Assembly: GCA_016930735.1 (NCBI GenBank)
Contig: JAFGGF010000064.1
Location: 1-16,051, forward strand
Length of the DNA: 16,051 nucleotides
Origin: Prolixibacteraceae bacterium
Lineage (GTDB): Bacteria; Bacteroidota; Bacteroidia; Bacteroidales; Prolixibacteraceae
Direction: 5' to 3'
Position numbers and translations under genes: made by a program. The notes under the pieces are model-generated. The model had not been told where the DNA came from, did no database searches, and saw nothing but the letters and a program-made list of their open reading frames with translations. Below, piece by piece: positions 1 to 8,487 of this stretch (the first letter of the stretch is position 1; every line of letters starts with the position of its first letter).

Positions 1-515
1 AACATCCCCATCCCTTCCAACGTAAACTTGAAAAAATATGCTATTTGTGTGTTTGTCATTCCTGTGGCTATTTCACCTTTTTCACGGGCCGACTGAATTA
101 CCCTCTCCCAGTGTTTAATGTTTTCAGAATTGTTTAATTTGGATTTTTCACGAAAGTCGGGTAACCTTTTAATCGCATCAATACTCAATGAAAAGAAACT
201 GAAAATATCAACATGGGCTATTTGTAAACTTTCGCCAATAATTTTAAATGCCTGAGATGTTTTTGTAAGGTAATCATGGTAAAAATTATACAAAGAACTT
301 TCATCATAATCTCTTTGTATAATTGACGGCAGGGTTACAAAAAACATATTGATTACTTCAAAATATAATTGCTCTTTACTTTTAAAATAATGGTAAAAAG
401 CACCTTTCGACATCCCCGTTTTTTCTACTATGTCGTTCATAGTTACTTCCTTAAAGTTCTTTTGAAGAAAAAGGATAAAAGCTGCTTTTAATATTTCAAG
501 TTTTGTATCATTCAT
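1..515 (-). CDS. TetR/AcrR-family transcriptional regulator (3' end outside window)
   Basis: Reading leftwards from an ATG at 513-515, the frame stays open for 171 codons to the window edge, so the C-terminus is missing (family members are usually about 190-210 residues). Residues 1-50 form a TetR N-terminal DNA-binding domain: a first helix (TKLEILKAAFILFLQK), then a helix-turn-helix with TMNDIVEKTGMSKGAFYHYF at about 25-44 and the usual KSKEQLY continuation. The rest is helical and variable, as expected for a TetR ligand and dimer domain; its ligand cannot be read from sequence. An imperfect palindrome of TetR-operator type (518-531) sits 3 bp before the start codon, which suggests autorepression. 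It lies downstream of the acyl-CoA carboxylase operon on the same strand but is separated from it by a terminator. A role in controlling acyl-CoA or efflux genes is possible but unproven. Confidence 0.9.
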   Translation of the reverse strand, partial: MNDTKLEILKAAFILFLQKNFKEVTMNDIVEKTGMSKGAFYHYFKSKEQLYFEVINMFFVTLPSIIQRDYDESSLYNFYHDYLTKTSQAFKIIGESLQIAHVDIFSFFSLSIDAIKRLPDFREKSKLNNSENIKHWERVIQSAREKGEIATGMTNTQIAYFFKFTLEGMGM

Positions 516-517
516 AA

Positions 518-531
518 ACCGACCGTTTGGT
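518..531. promoter_or_regulatory. Candidate TetR-type operator
   Basis: The sequence ACCGACCGTTTGGT is an imperfect palindrome: five of seven base pairs match around the CC/GG centre, and the other two positions are G/T or C/T. It resembles the ACCGACC/GGTCGGT operators known for several TetR-family repressors. It lies directly in front of the tetR start and would overlap the transcription start predicted from the -7 box at 535-542. Binding by this particular regulator is inferred. Confidence 0.4.
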
Positions 532-534
532 ATG

Positions 535-542
535 TAAATATA
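535..542 (-). promoter_or_regulatory. Possible -7 box for the tetR gene
   Basis: On the minus strand this reads TATATTTA, matching 7 of 8 positions of the Bacteroidota -7 consensus TAnnTTTG. No convincing -33 TTTG lies 18-20 bp upstream, so support is weak. Position fits a short leader and a start overlapping the candidate operator. Confidence 0.3.
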
Positions 543-682
543 AAACAAAATATCATTACTGGTTCATTATGGAGCTTTTTTTCATAAAAGTTAAAAATAG
601 GATAATGATTAGATGTAGTTTTCTAATGTTTTGTTTATGATTTTTTTACATTGGTAACCTCATATTTGAAATGAATAAAATA

Positions 683-713
683 AAAAACCGTTCTCTTTTA
701 ATGAACGGTTTTT
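683..713 (-). terminator. Rho-independent terminator of the acyl-CoA carboxylase operon
   Basis: A perfect 11-bp stem (683-693 pairs with 703-713, core AACCGTTC/GAACGGTT) encloses a 9-nt loop. Read on the minus strand, the hairpin is followed by a T-rich tail. It begins 26 bp after the stop of the carboxyltransferase gene at 740. On the plus strand it also runs into T-rich sequence, so it may work in both directions. Confidence 0.8.
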
Positions 714-739
714 ATATATTTCCTTTCTCAATTATTCTG

Positions 740-2275
740 TTATAATGGTATATTCCCATGCTTTTTTGGAGGATTTGATTTCCTTTTATTGTGGGTCATT
801 TCAAGGGCAGCAATGATTTTTTTCCTTGTATATTTTGGATTAATAATTTCGTCGATGTAGCCTAAAGAAGCTGCTTTATAAGGATTGGCAAATTTATCCC
901 TGTATTCTTCAACTGCCCTGGTTTTTTCTTCATTGCTTAAGGCATTCCTGTGGATAATATTTACAGCTCCTTCAGGGCCCATAACCGCAATTTCAGCAGT
1001 TGGAAATGCAAGGTTAACATCTGCCCCAATGTGCTTGCTTGACATTACATCGTATGCACCTCCATAGGCTTTCCTTGTAATAATGGTAATTTTGGAAACA
1101 GTTGCTTCTGAAAATGCATAAAGCAATTTTGCGCCATGTTTTATAATGCCTCCGAGTTCCTGATTTGTTCCGGGAAGGAATCCGGGCACATCGACAAATG
1201 TGATCAATGGCAGGTTAAACGCATCACAGAAGCGAACAAACCTGGCAGCTTTTATTGAAGAATTGATATCCAGTACTCCGGCGAGGTGGTTTGGCTGATT
1301 TGCAACAATACCAACAGGTTTGCCCGCAAATCGTGCAAATCCTACAATAATATTCTGAGCATAATGCGGTTGGACTTCAAGAAAATGTTTATCATCGATA
1401 ACTATTTCAATGATATTTTTCATATCATAAGGTTTATTTGGATCGGCAGGCACAATTTCCTGCAATGATTCCTCCATCCTGTCAATTGGGTCAGTAGAAG
1501 CTTTAACCGGCGGATCCTCAAGGTTATTCGATGGTAAAAAGCTCATCAGTTCCCTGACCATCATAATTGTTTGGGTTTCGTCTTTCCCGGTAAAATGTGC
1601 CACACCGCTTTTTGTGCTGTGAGTTACAGCTCCCCCCAGATCTTCTTTTGTAACATCTTCATGCGTAACGGCTTTAATAACTTCAGGACCGGTTACAAAC
1701 ATGTGGCTGGTTTCTTTTACCATAAAAATAAAATCGGTCAGGGCAGGGGAGTAAACTGCGCCTCCGGCACAAGGTCCAAGGATAGCAGAAATCTGTGGAA
1801 TTACACCCGATGAGATTACATTGTTGTAAAAAATATCGGCATACCCGGCCAGGCTTTCCACGCCTTCCTGGATACGGGCTCCTCCTGAGTCGTTAAGCCC
1901 GATAACCGGTGCTCCCATTTTTAATGCAAGTTCCTGGATTTTTACAATTTTATCGGCATTGGCACGGCTAAGCGTGCCACCAAAAACTGTAAAATCCTGT
2001 GCAAAAACATATACCAGCCTTCCGTTTATTTTCCCATAGCCTGCAATCAAACCGTCGCCAAGGATTTTTTTATTTTCCATGCCAAAATCGGTGTTCCGGT
2101 GAGTAACAAGTTTATCGGTTTCGTTGAATGTCCCCGGGTCAAGTAAAAGCTGTATCCTTTCACGGGCAGTTTTTTTCCCGGCAGAATGCTGCTTGTCAAT
2201 ACGTTCATTTCCACCACCTTCTTCTGCAAGCTTATTGCGTTCTTCAAGCAGGTTATACTTTTGTTTCAAATCCAT
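740..2275 (-). CDS. pccB: Acyl-CoA carboxylase carboxyltransferase subunit, probably propionyl-CoA carboxylase beta
   Basis: A 511-residue carboxyltransferase of the PccB/MmdA family, full length for the family. It transfers the carboxyl group from biotin to an acyl-CoA in the cytoplasm. Both crotonase-like halves are intact. The N-terminal half has SGGARIQEG (130-138) and GPCAGGAVYSPA (167-178); the C-terminal half has DVPGFLPG (362-369), GGII (375-378) and AYGGAYDVM (403-411). These glycine-rich loops form the oxyanion holes. Asp409 lies where Streptomyces coelicolor PccB has Asp422, a residue reported to favour propionyl- over acetyl-CoA, so propionyl-CoA is the likely substrate. The C-terminal NPPKKHGNIPL is typical of PccB. 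It is the last gene of the operon, 11 bp after the carrier protein, with no Shine-Dalgarno. A decarboxylase role (MmdA) is less likely because a biotin carboxylase is present and no membrane subunits are seen. Confidence 0.93.
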   Translation of the reverse strand: MDLKQKYNLLEERNKLAEEGGGNERIDKQHSAGKKTARERIQLLLDPGTFNETDKLVTHRNTDFGMENKKILGDGLIAGYGKINGRLVYVFAQDFTVFGGTLSRANADKIVKIQELALKMGAPVIGLNDSGGARIQEGVESLAGYADIFYNNVISSGVIPQISAILGPCAGGAVYSPALTDFIFMVKETSHMFVTGPEVIKAVTHEDVTKEDLGGAVTHSTKSGVAHFTGKDETQTIMMVRELMSFLPSNNLEDPPVKASTDPIDRMEESLQEIVPADPNKPYDMKNIIEIVIDDKHFLEVQPHYAQNIIVGFARFAGKPVGIVANQPNHLAGVLDINSSIKAARFVRFCDAFNLPLITFVDVPGFLPGTNQELGGIIKHGAKLLYAFSEATVSKITIITRKAYGGAYDVMSSKHIGADVNLAFPTAEIAVMGPEGAVNIIHRNALSNEEKTRAVEEYRDKFANPYKAASLGYIDEIINPKYTRKKIIAALEMTHNKRKSNPPKKHGNIPL

Positions 2276-2286
2276 GGTATCTAATT

Positions 2287-2796
2287 TTATTCCAACTCAA
2301 TAAGTATCTGGTTCGCTTCTATTGTCGCCCCTTCTTCCACAAATATTCTTTTTACTATACCGGTTTTTGGTGATTTGTATTCACTTTCCATTTTCATGGC
2401 TGAAATAATAATGGCAGTTTCACCTTCTTTTATTTCCTGTCCTTCGAAAACCAGTATTTTTACTACTTTGCCGGGCATAGGCGATGAAATGGTATTATCA
2501 CTATTCCCTATTCCACTACCTCCCCGGTTTAACAGGTATTGTGTTTCGGCATCGATTATTTCAAGGTCGAATATATTATATAGTGTATGAGCTGTGTATT
2601 TTTTCGGGTGGCCGGTAGGCATTAGTTCAATATCATATGAATGTCCATCTTCAATTATTGAAAATGTGCCATCGGCTGTGTGCATCAAATCAATTTTATA
2701 AATTTTATTATCAACTCTGACTTCAAGCAAATTTCCCTGCTGACCCAGTATTTCAACAGTTGCCGTTCGGTTATTTAGTTTAATATCTAATGACAT
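2287..2796 (-). CDS. Biotin carboxyl carrier protein of acyl-CoA carboxylase
   Basis: A 169-residue biotin carrier subunit. The C-terminal biotinyl domain (about 103-169) starts at SSPMPGKVVK and carries the SAMKMES motif, with Lys135 as the residue to be biotinylated by BirA; the family's GILVEEGA-like return strand follows (residues 145-157). The N-terminal 90 residues are beta-rich and resemble the linker/BT-like region that precedes the biotinyl domain in fused PccA chains; here this part is a separate polypeptide. The carrier shuttles carboxybiotin between the biotin carboxylase encoded 8 bp upstream and the carboxyltransferase encoded 11 bp downstream, and the tight spacing implies a single transcript. 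No Shine-Dalgarno precedes the start. Members of this family are also annotated as subunits of oxaloacetate or methylmalonyl-CoA decarboxylase; the neighbours favour a carboxylase. Confidence 0.93.
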   Translation of the reverse strand: MSLDIKLNNRTATVEILGQQGNLLEVRVDNKIYKIDLMHTADGTFSIIEDGHSYDIELMPTGHPKKYTAHTLYNIFDLEIIDAETQYLLNRGGSGIGNSDNTISSPMPGKVVKILVFEGQEIKEGETAIIISAMKMESEYKSPKTGIVKRIFVEEGATIEANQILIELE

Positions 2797-2804
2797 AACT
2801 GAAT

Positions 2805-4346
2805 TTAAAAATGGTTAATAAAGCTAGTTTTTTTCCATCGGCTTTGAGCCGGGGCAAATTCCTTAGATCCTTGAGAGTGGCTGATTTTGCTAATATAATC
2901 CACATAAGTGGCGATCAGGACAATATCTTCAATTCTTTCAACATAAGTTGGATTCATAACAATATCGTCGTCCGGATTTCCGGAATTTTCAGCCAACAAC
3001 AATTCTTTATGTTTTTCAATAAAATGGGTATTATAATTTCCATTTATAAAATCGTCGCACCTCATTATCCTTTCCAAAAATTTTATGGATGTTTTAACAC
3101 CAATAATTTTATATTCATATAATGCCCGCTGCATTCTTAAAATTGCTTCTTTCCGGGTTTTTCCCCAAACGATCAGTTTTGAAATCATGGGGTCGTAATA
3201 TATTGGTATTTCGTAACCTTCATAAACATATCCGTCGGTTCTTACCCCAAGGCCCATTGGTTGTGTAATTTTATGGATCTTCCCCGCACTGGGCATAAAA
3301 TTACTAACTGAATCTTCTGCATAGATCCGGCATTCAATCGCATACCCTTTTTGTGTTAGTTCTTCTTGTTGCAGTCCAAGCTTTTCCCCCTGTGCTACTA
3401 AAATCTGCTGTTTTACAAGGTCAATTCCGGTTACCCTTTCAGTTATTGGATGTTCGACCTGAAGCCTTGTGTTCATTTCCAGGAAATAAAAATTCAGGTT
3501 TTCATCTACCAGGAATTCAATTGTCCCGGCTCCTTCGTAATTTACAGCCTTTGCTGCTTCCACTGCGAAATTCCCCATCTTTTCCCTTAACTCCTGTGTC
3601 ATAAGAGGTGATGGAGTTTCTTCTACCATTTTCTGATGGCGGCGCTGAATTGAGCATTCCCGCTCAAACAAATGGATCGTATTACCATATGAATCAGCCA
3701 GTACCTGGAATTCAATATGGTGTGGAGATGTGATATACTTTTCAATATAAACCGCATCATTGCCAAAAGCTGCTTTGGCTTCCGACCTGGCAGCTCTTAA
3801 CCCGGTAAGAATTTCCTTTTTATCAGAAACCAGCCTCATTCCTTTACCACCACCACCTGCCGAGGCTTTTATCATTATCGGCAGGCCAATATCATCGATC
3901 ACTTTTAAAGCTTCTTCTTCGCTGTTAATGCAGCCTTCGGTTCCGGGAACAACAGGAATCCCTGCTTTTTTCATTGTTTCACGGGCTGTGATTTTATCAC
4001 CCATCGATTCGATTACTTCAGGTGAAGGGCCGATAAATTTGATCCCTTCTTCCATACACCTCCTTGAGAATAATGCATTTTCCGACAAAAATCCATATCC
4101 GGGATGCACGGCATCGGCTTTACATCCTTTTGCAACTTCAATTATTTTCTCAATATTTAAATAACTTTCTGAAGAAGGGGCTTTCCCGATGTAATATGCT
4201 TCGTGTGCATACCTTACATGCATCGATGTCCTGTCGGCTTCTGAATAAACAGCAACTGTCTCAATACCCATTTCCCTGCATGTACGCATTATCCTGATGG
4301 CAATCTCCCCCCGGTTGGCAATAAGAATTTTTCTAATCCGATCCAT
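2805..4346 (-). CDS. Biotin carboxylase subunit of acyl-CoA carboxylase (propionyl-CoA carboxylase alpha)
   Basis: A 513-residue biotin carboxylase. It uses ATP and bicarbonate to carboxylate the biotin on the carrier protein. The N-terminal domain starts with KILIANRGEIAIRIMRTCRE; the ATP-grasp domain has the glycine loop GGGGKGMR (164-171), ERECSIQRRHQKMVEE (228-243) and EMNTRLQVEHP (290-300). Residues equivalent to E. coli AccC catalytic and ATP ligands are present: Lys118, Lys160, Lys239, Glu290, Asn292, Arg294 and Arg340. It is longer than E. coli AccC (449 residues); the extra tail from about 450 to 513 (including RIEDIVLIATYVDYI) lacks a biotinyl domain and probably contacts partner subunits. 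First gene of the operon, divergent from the outer-membrane protein gene at 4506. Function as part of acetyl-CoA carboxylase is possible, but the PccB-type partner argues for propionyl-CoA. Confidence 0.93.
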   Translation of the reverse strand: MDRIRKILIANRGEIAIRIMRTCREMGIETVAVYSEADRTSMHVRYAHEAYYIGKAPSSESYLNIEKIIEVAKGCKADAVHPGYGFLSENALFSRRCMEEGIKFIGPSPEVIESMGDKITARETMKKAGIPVVPGTEGCINSEEEALKVIDDIGLPIMIKASAGGGGKGMRLVSDKKEILTGLRAARSEAKAAFGNDAVYIEKYITSPHHIEFQVLADSYGNTIHLFERECSIQRRHQKMVEETPSPLMTQELREKMGNFAVEAAKAVNYEGAGTIEFLVDENLNFYFLEMNTRLQVEHPITERVTGIDLVKQQILVAQGEKLGLQQEELTQKGYAIECRIYAEDSVSNFMPSAGKIHKITQPMGLGVRTDGYVYEGYEIPIYYDPMISKLIVWGKTRKEAILRMQRALYEYKIIGVKTSIKFLERIMRCDDFINGNYNTHFIEKHKELLLAENSGNPDDDIVMNPTYVERIEDIVLIATYVDYISKISHSQGSKEFAPAQSRWKKTSFINHF

Positions 4347-4382
4347 TCTGTTTATTGGTTTTTTAATTTATATCTACTCCGG

Positions 4383-4390
4383 CAAATTAA
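4383..4390 (-). promoter_or_regulatory. Possible -7 box for the carboxylase operon
   Basis: On the minus strand this reads TTAATTTG, 7 of 8 matches to TAnnTTTG, and would give a leader of about 30 nt before the start at 4346. No clear TTTG element is seen at the right distance upstream. It lies within the 159-bp divergent intergenic region. Confidence 0.3.
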
Positions 4391-4456
4391 AAACTAATAA
4401 CTCGAAAGTTAAAAAAATGTTTAGAGAAAAGTTTTTTGAATTAACATATTTTAATG

Positions 4457-4487
4457 TTTTGAAATTTTTAAAAAGAAATTAAATTTG
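4457..4487 (+). promoter_or_regulatory. Bacteroidota-type promoter for the DUF5916 gene
   Basis: A TTTTG element (4457-4461) is followed after 18 bp by TAAATTTG (4480-4487), a perfect match to the Bacteroidota -7 consensus TAnnTTTG with correct spacing. Transcription would begin around 4494, leaving about 12 nt before the ATG at 4506. Predicted from sequence only. Confidence 0.6.
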
Positions 4488-4505
4488 CGGAGCTAAACTG
4501 AAATT

Positions 4506-7124
4506 ATGAAAATAAAATTTAACCCCGGATTACTTATATTGTTGATACTGTTTACGTTAAAGTTGTCTGCTCAGGAAGACTATAACTATACTTTATCAAA
4601 TGATTCGCTGGTTAATTTTTATGCCAGCCAAAAAAGAGTATATTATGCTACCCGAACTGAATTAAAGCCCAAAATTGACGGAAAGTTGGATGATGAGTGC
4701 TGGCTACAGGGAGAATGGTCGGCAGGATTCAGGCAGCAACAGCCGGCTCAGGCACAACCACCATCACAGGAGACAGAGATAAAAATCCTGTATGATAATC
4801 AGAATCTGTACATTGCTATGCTTTGTCATGATAATGAACCGGAAAAAATCAGGCCTATACTGGGCAGGAGGGATGATTTTACGTCAGGAGATGTTGCCGG
4901 TGTTGCACTCGATACCTATTTTGACAAACGTACAGCATTTGAATTTAATGTTTCGGCAGCCGGCCAGAAAATTGACCTGATGCATCTTGGTGCCTACCAG
5001 TGGGATACAAACTGGGATGCAGTATGGGATGGAAAAGCTTCGGTAGGTGATTCTGCCTGGTTTGTTGAAATGAGGGTGCCATTCAGCCAGGTTAGGTTTG
5101 CTAAAAAAGATGAACATATTTGGGGAATGCATATCTGGCGCTGGATTGACCGTTTGGATGAAGAGGACCAGTGGAAACTCATTCCTATTGATGCTCCTGC
5201 AATGGTTTATATTTTTGGTGAATTAAGAGGTATAGAAGGGATTCAGAATAAAAGGAATTTTGAAGTATTACCCTATGCTAAGGCCAAATATATTACTGAT
5301 GCAAATAATAATGAAAGGTTTGGATTTGGATTGGATGGCAAAATTGGTGTCACTTCAGATTTTACGCTTGACTATACTGTTAATCCTGATTTTGGACAGG
5401 TAGAAGCTGACCCTTCGGAATTGAATCTAACGTCATATGAAGTATTTTACGATGAAAAAAGGCCTTTTTTCCTGGAGGGTAACAGTATTCTTGAATACGA
5501 CATGGATGACGACCTGTTATTTTATTCAAGAAGGATTGGTCATGCCCCCAGTTATTCACCCAATGTTTCCGAGGATCAGAAATTATCGATTCCAGATAAT
5601 ACATCTATTTTAAATGCCATTAAATTGACCGGAAAAAGTCATAAGGGTTTATCTGTCGGTATTATTAACAGTATGACTTCGAAAGAGTTTGCTACTGTTA
5701 CTGAAGATGGAATAGATACAAAATATGCAGCTGAACCATTTACAAATTACTTTATTAGCAGGATTAAACAGGATTATAATAACGGGAATACGGTAATTGG
5801 GGGAATGTTTACATCTACCTTGCGTTCAATAAAAGATGAACAATTAGAATTTTTACCGGAAAAATCTACTGTTGGAGGAATTAACTTTCAACATAACTGG
5901 GCAAACAGAAAATATTTTATCGACCTGAAAACATTTTATTCAAATATACGTGGCAGCGAAACTGCAATAAGCAGCCTGCAGTTAAACTCAAGGCATTTGT
6001 TTCAAAGGGTTGATGCAGATTATTTAAATTATGATCCGGATAAAACGGTGCTGGAAGGATGGGGTGGACAGCTTTCAGGTGGAAAACAAAGCGGGAAGTT
6101 CAGGATTTCAGATGTACTTAGCTGGAGGTCGCCGGGTGTCGATTTTAATGACCTTGGATACCTTAGGCAGGCTGATTATATAAGGAATGCTTTCATGCTT
6201 CGTTACCAGGTCAATGAACCAAAGGGGATATTAAGGAATTATTATGTAACATCGGCATATATTCATGATTGGAGCTGGGGAGGAGAAAATATTTACAATA
6301 AATTCGATAATCATGCTTTTATCAAGTTCAAAAACCTTTGGAGCCTTCATCTCGATTTTGACCGTTATTTCCATTTTCTGGATACCAGGCAATTGCGCGG
6401 TGGACCGGCATTAAGGATTGATGATATGTCGAGTTTTGAGTTCTTTGTACAGACAAACAGTGCTAAAGATATCTTCCTGGGTTTTGGCTCAAATATGGAC
6501 TGGTACGATCAAAAAATTTCAAGCTCCAATGATTATACCTTTTATGCCTGCTTCCAGATTGGCGATAATTTCACAATAACCTCAAATACTGTATTTGAAA
6601 AAACAATCGACAATAACCAGTTTATTACAAAACAGAAAGTCGAAAATGATTACAAATATTTAGTAGGGAAAATAGACCGGAAAACACTTTATACTACTTT
6701 AAGGATGGAATATTTTATTACTCCTGAATTATCGCTGCAATTTTATGGAAGTCCTTATACTTCAACAGGTAAATATTTGGATTATAAAGAAGTAGCTAAT
6801 GCACAATCGGCAAATCTGAATGAAAAATATACCATGCTTTCAAAAACAGCAGAGGGAGTTGAACAGGTTTCGCTTTCAAATCAAAAATCAAGAAGTGTTT
6901 ATACCATTTCGAAGCCTGATTTTAATTTTCGTGAACTTCGGTCAAATTTTGTTGCAAGGTGGGAGTTCAGGCCCGGATCAACCTTGTATTTTGTGTGGAC
7001 TCACAGCCGCAGCCAGGAAGATAATGTTTACAATAATTCTATAATAGATTCATTTAACGGTATTTTTGATGTAAAACCTCAAAATGCTTTTATGATAAAA
7101 CTAAGCTATTGGTTTTCGTTATAA
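4506..7124 (+). CDS. Outer-membrane protein with CBM9-like and DUF5916 domains
   Basis: An 872-residue exported protein. A signal peptide is clear: basic MKIKF, a leucine-rich core, then LSAQ/ED with likely cleavage after Ala22 or Gln23. Residues about 52-240 form a carbohydrate-binding family 9-like beta-sandwich that opens with KIDGKLDDECW and has an acid- and tryptophan-rich face (YQWDTNWDAVWDG at 164-176). From about 250 to the end is DUF5916, identified by DYTVNPDFGQVEADPSE followed by EKRPFFLEG. Alternating polar/aromatic strands and the ending SYWFSL suggest an outer-membrane beta-barrel. Similar proteins are common in Bacteroidota, but to my knowledge no function is established; binding or uptake of a glycan or other surface ligand is a guess. 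It has its own promoter at 4457-4487 and is divergent from the carboxylase operon. The downstream MATE gene is 27 bp away and may share its transcript. Confidence 0.88.
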   Translation: MKIKFNPGLLILLILFTLKLSAQEDYNYTLSNDSLVNFYASQKRVYYATRTELKPKIDGKLDDECWLQGEWSAGFRQQQPAQAQPPSQETEIKILYDNQNLYIAMLCHDNEPEKIRPILGRRDDFTSGDVAGVALDTYFDKRTAFEFNVSAAGQKIDLMHLGAYQWDTNWDAVWDGKASVGDSAWFVEMRVPFSQVRFAKKDEHIWGMHIWRWIDRLDEEDQWKLIPIDAPAMVYIFGELRGIEGIQNKRNFEVLPYAKAKYITDANNNERFGFGLDGKIGVTSDFTLDYTVNPDFGQVEADPSELNLTSYEVFYDEKRPFFLEGNSILEYDMDDDLLFYSRRIGHAPSYSPNVSEDQKLSIPDNTSILNAIKLTGKSHKGLSVGIINSMTSKEFATVTEDGIDTKYAAEPFTNYFISRIKQDYNNGNTVIGGMFTSTLRSIKDEQLEFLPEKSTVGGINFQHNWANRKYFIDLKTFYSNIRGSETAISSLQLNSRHLFQRVDADYLNYDPDKTVLEGWGGQLSGGKQSGKFRISDVLSWRSPGVDFNDLGYLRQADYIRNAFMLRYQVNEPKGILRNYYVTSAYIHDWSWGGENIYNKFDNHAFIKFKNLWSLHLDFDRYFHFLDTRQLRGGPALRIDDMSSFEFFVQTNSAKDIFLGFGSNMDWYDQKISSSNDYTFYACFQIGDNFTITSNTVFEKTIDNNQFITKQKVENDYKYLVGKIDRKTLYTTLRMEYFITPELSLQFYGSPYTSTGKYLDYKEVANAQSANLNEKYTMLSKTAEGVEQVSLSNQKSRSVYTISKPDFNFRELRSNFVARWEFRPGSTLYFVWTHSRSQEDNVYNNSIIDSFNGIFDVKPQNAFMIKLSYWFSL

Positions 7125-7151
7125 AGGGTATATTTTTACCTTTATCCGCGT

Positions 7152-8483
7152 ATGAATATTTCTCAGTTTTTACCTTATTATAAAAGGAACCTGACGCTGG
7201 CATTCCCGGTTATAATTTCGCAAATCGGGCAGGTAACTGTTGCAATTGCCGATAATATGATGGTTGGGCATGTGGGGACAAATGAACTTGCTGCTGCTGC
7301 TTTCGCAAACAATGTATTTACAATAGGCCTATATTTTGGAATGGGTATTACTTATGGACTAACACCACTTGTCGGGCAAACAATCAACAACCATGTAAAA
7401 ACTTCAGAATGGCTTAAAAATGGCTTTTTTTCTCATTCACTGGTAGGTATAATAATACTGGCATTTTTGATCAGCCTTTATTTTTTCCTTCCTTTTTTCG
7501 GGCAAACTGAAAATGTCCTGAAACTGGCAAGGCCATATTATTTTTGGCTGTGTGCATCATTTATCCCGTTCCTGTTTTTCTATTCATTTAAACAATTTTT
7601 TGAAGGAATCGGAAATACAAAGATTGCCATGTTTATAACACTAACTGCAAATGTTATAAATGTTATAGTCAATTATGTGCTGATTTTCGGGAAATATGGC
7701 TTACCTCAGATGGGACTTAACGGCGCCGGGATAGGGACTTTTACTGCCAGATTTGTAATGCCAGTCATATTTGCACTTGTAATTTACAAAACTCCCCGTT
7801 TTTTCAATATTTTTAAAATTGCTTCAACCTGTAAACTGAATAAGGAAAAAATTAGAAGAGTTCTAAAAGTTGGTATTCCTGTTGGGTTCCAGTTAGTGAT
7901 TGAATTATTGGCATTTAGCCTTGGTGCAATTATGATGGGTTGGCTGGGTGAAGTTCCGTTGGCATCACATCAGGTAGCAATCGGGCTGGCTTATTTTACA
8001 TACATGATTTCCCTTGGGGTTGCCTCTGCTACAACTATAAGAGTTAGCCATCAATTGGGTAAAGGCGACTTTCAGGCACTTAAAAGGGCAACATATGCAT
8101 CAACACATTTAGTGCTGTTTTTTATGTTTTTAATGGCAATTATTTTTATCCTGTTTAATAAATTTTTGCCCTTACTTTTTACCACCGATCCTGAAGTAAT
8201 CCTGATTGCATCTGGTTTAATTGTAGTAGCAGCATTTTTCCAGATATTTGATGGTTTACAGGTCGTAATGCTTGGAGCTTTGCGTGGATTGGCTGATGTT
8301 AAAAAACCTATGGTTTTATCTTTTTTTGCATATATAGTAATTGGAATTCCGGTTAGTTATACGCTTACATTTGTTTTTAATACAGGGCCAAAGGGTATTT
8401 GGTTGGGTTTTCTTGTCGGGCTTGCGGCAGCCGGAATAATGTTTTTTTTAAGGTTTAAAAAACTTGTTTCCGAAATGAAATAA
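7152..8483 (+). CDS. MATE-family (NorM-type) multidrug/cation antiporter
   Basis: A 443-residue inner-membrane protein with about 12 hydrophobic segments in two homologous halves, the normal size for a MATE exporter. These proteins expel organic cations and drugs using Na+ or H+ gradients. The first helix carries the family pattern ADNMMVGHVG. Three acidic residues line up with cation-site residues of Vibrio cholerae NorM: Asp34 (NorM Asp36), Glu251 (Glu255, in FQLVIELLAFS) and Asp367 (Asp371, in FFQIFDGLQ). Their conservation points to a working NorM-like transporter rather than a DinF-type one. Substrate is unknown. The gene begins 27 bp after the DUF5916 stop, so co-transcription is possible; a weak imperfect hairpin in that gap lacks a T-run. 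A hairpin terminator follows the stop codon immediately. Confidence 0.93.
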   Translation: MNISQFLPYYKRNLTLAFPVIISQIGQVTVAIADNMMVGHVGTNELAAAAFANNVFTIGLYFGMGITYGLTPLVGQTINNHVKTSEWLKNGFFSHSLVGIIILAFLISLYFFLPFFGQTENVLKLARPYYFWLCASFIPFLFFYSFKQFFEGIGNTKIAMFITLTANVINVIVNYVLIFGKYGLPQMGLNGAGIGTFTARFVMPVIFALVIYKTPRFFNIFKIASTCKLNKEKIRRVLKVGIPVGFQLVIELLAFSLGAIMMGWLGEVPLASHQVAIGLAYFTYMISLGVASATTIRVSHQLGKGDFQALKRATYASTHLVLFFMFLMAIIFILFNKFLPLLFTTDPEVILIASGLIVVAAFFQIFDGLQVVMLGALRGLADVKKPMVLSFFAYIVIGIPVSYTLTFVFNTGPKGIWLGFLVGLAAAGIMFFLRFKKLVSEMK

Positions 8484-8487
8484 AAAA

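Noticed and set aside
3760..4164. A 134-codon open frame antisense to the biotin carboxylase gene
   Set aside because: It is the mirror of a conserved coding region; the low-complexity proline/leucine/serine product is typical of antisense shadows.
7122..7144. Hairpin TAAAGGGTA/TACCTTTA between the DUF5916 and MATE genes
   Set aside because: The stem is short, has a bulged G and is not followed by a T-run, so it does not qualify as a terminator; a TACCTTTA -7-like match there would leave almost no leader.
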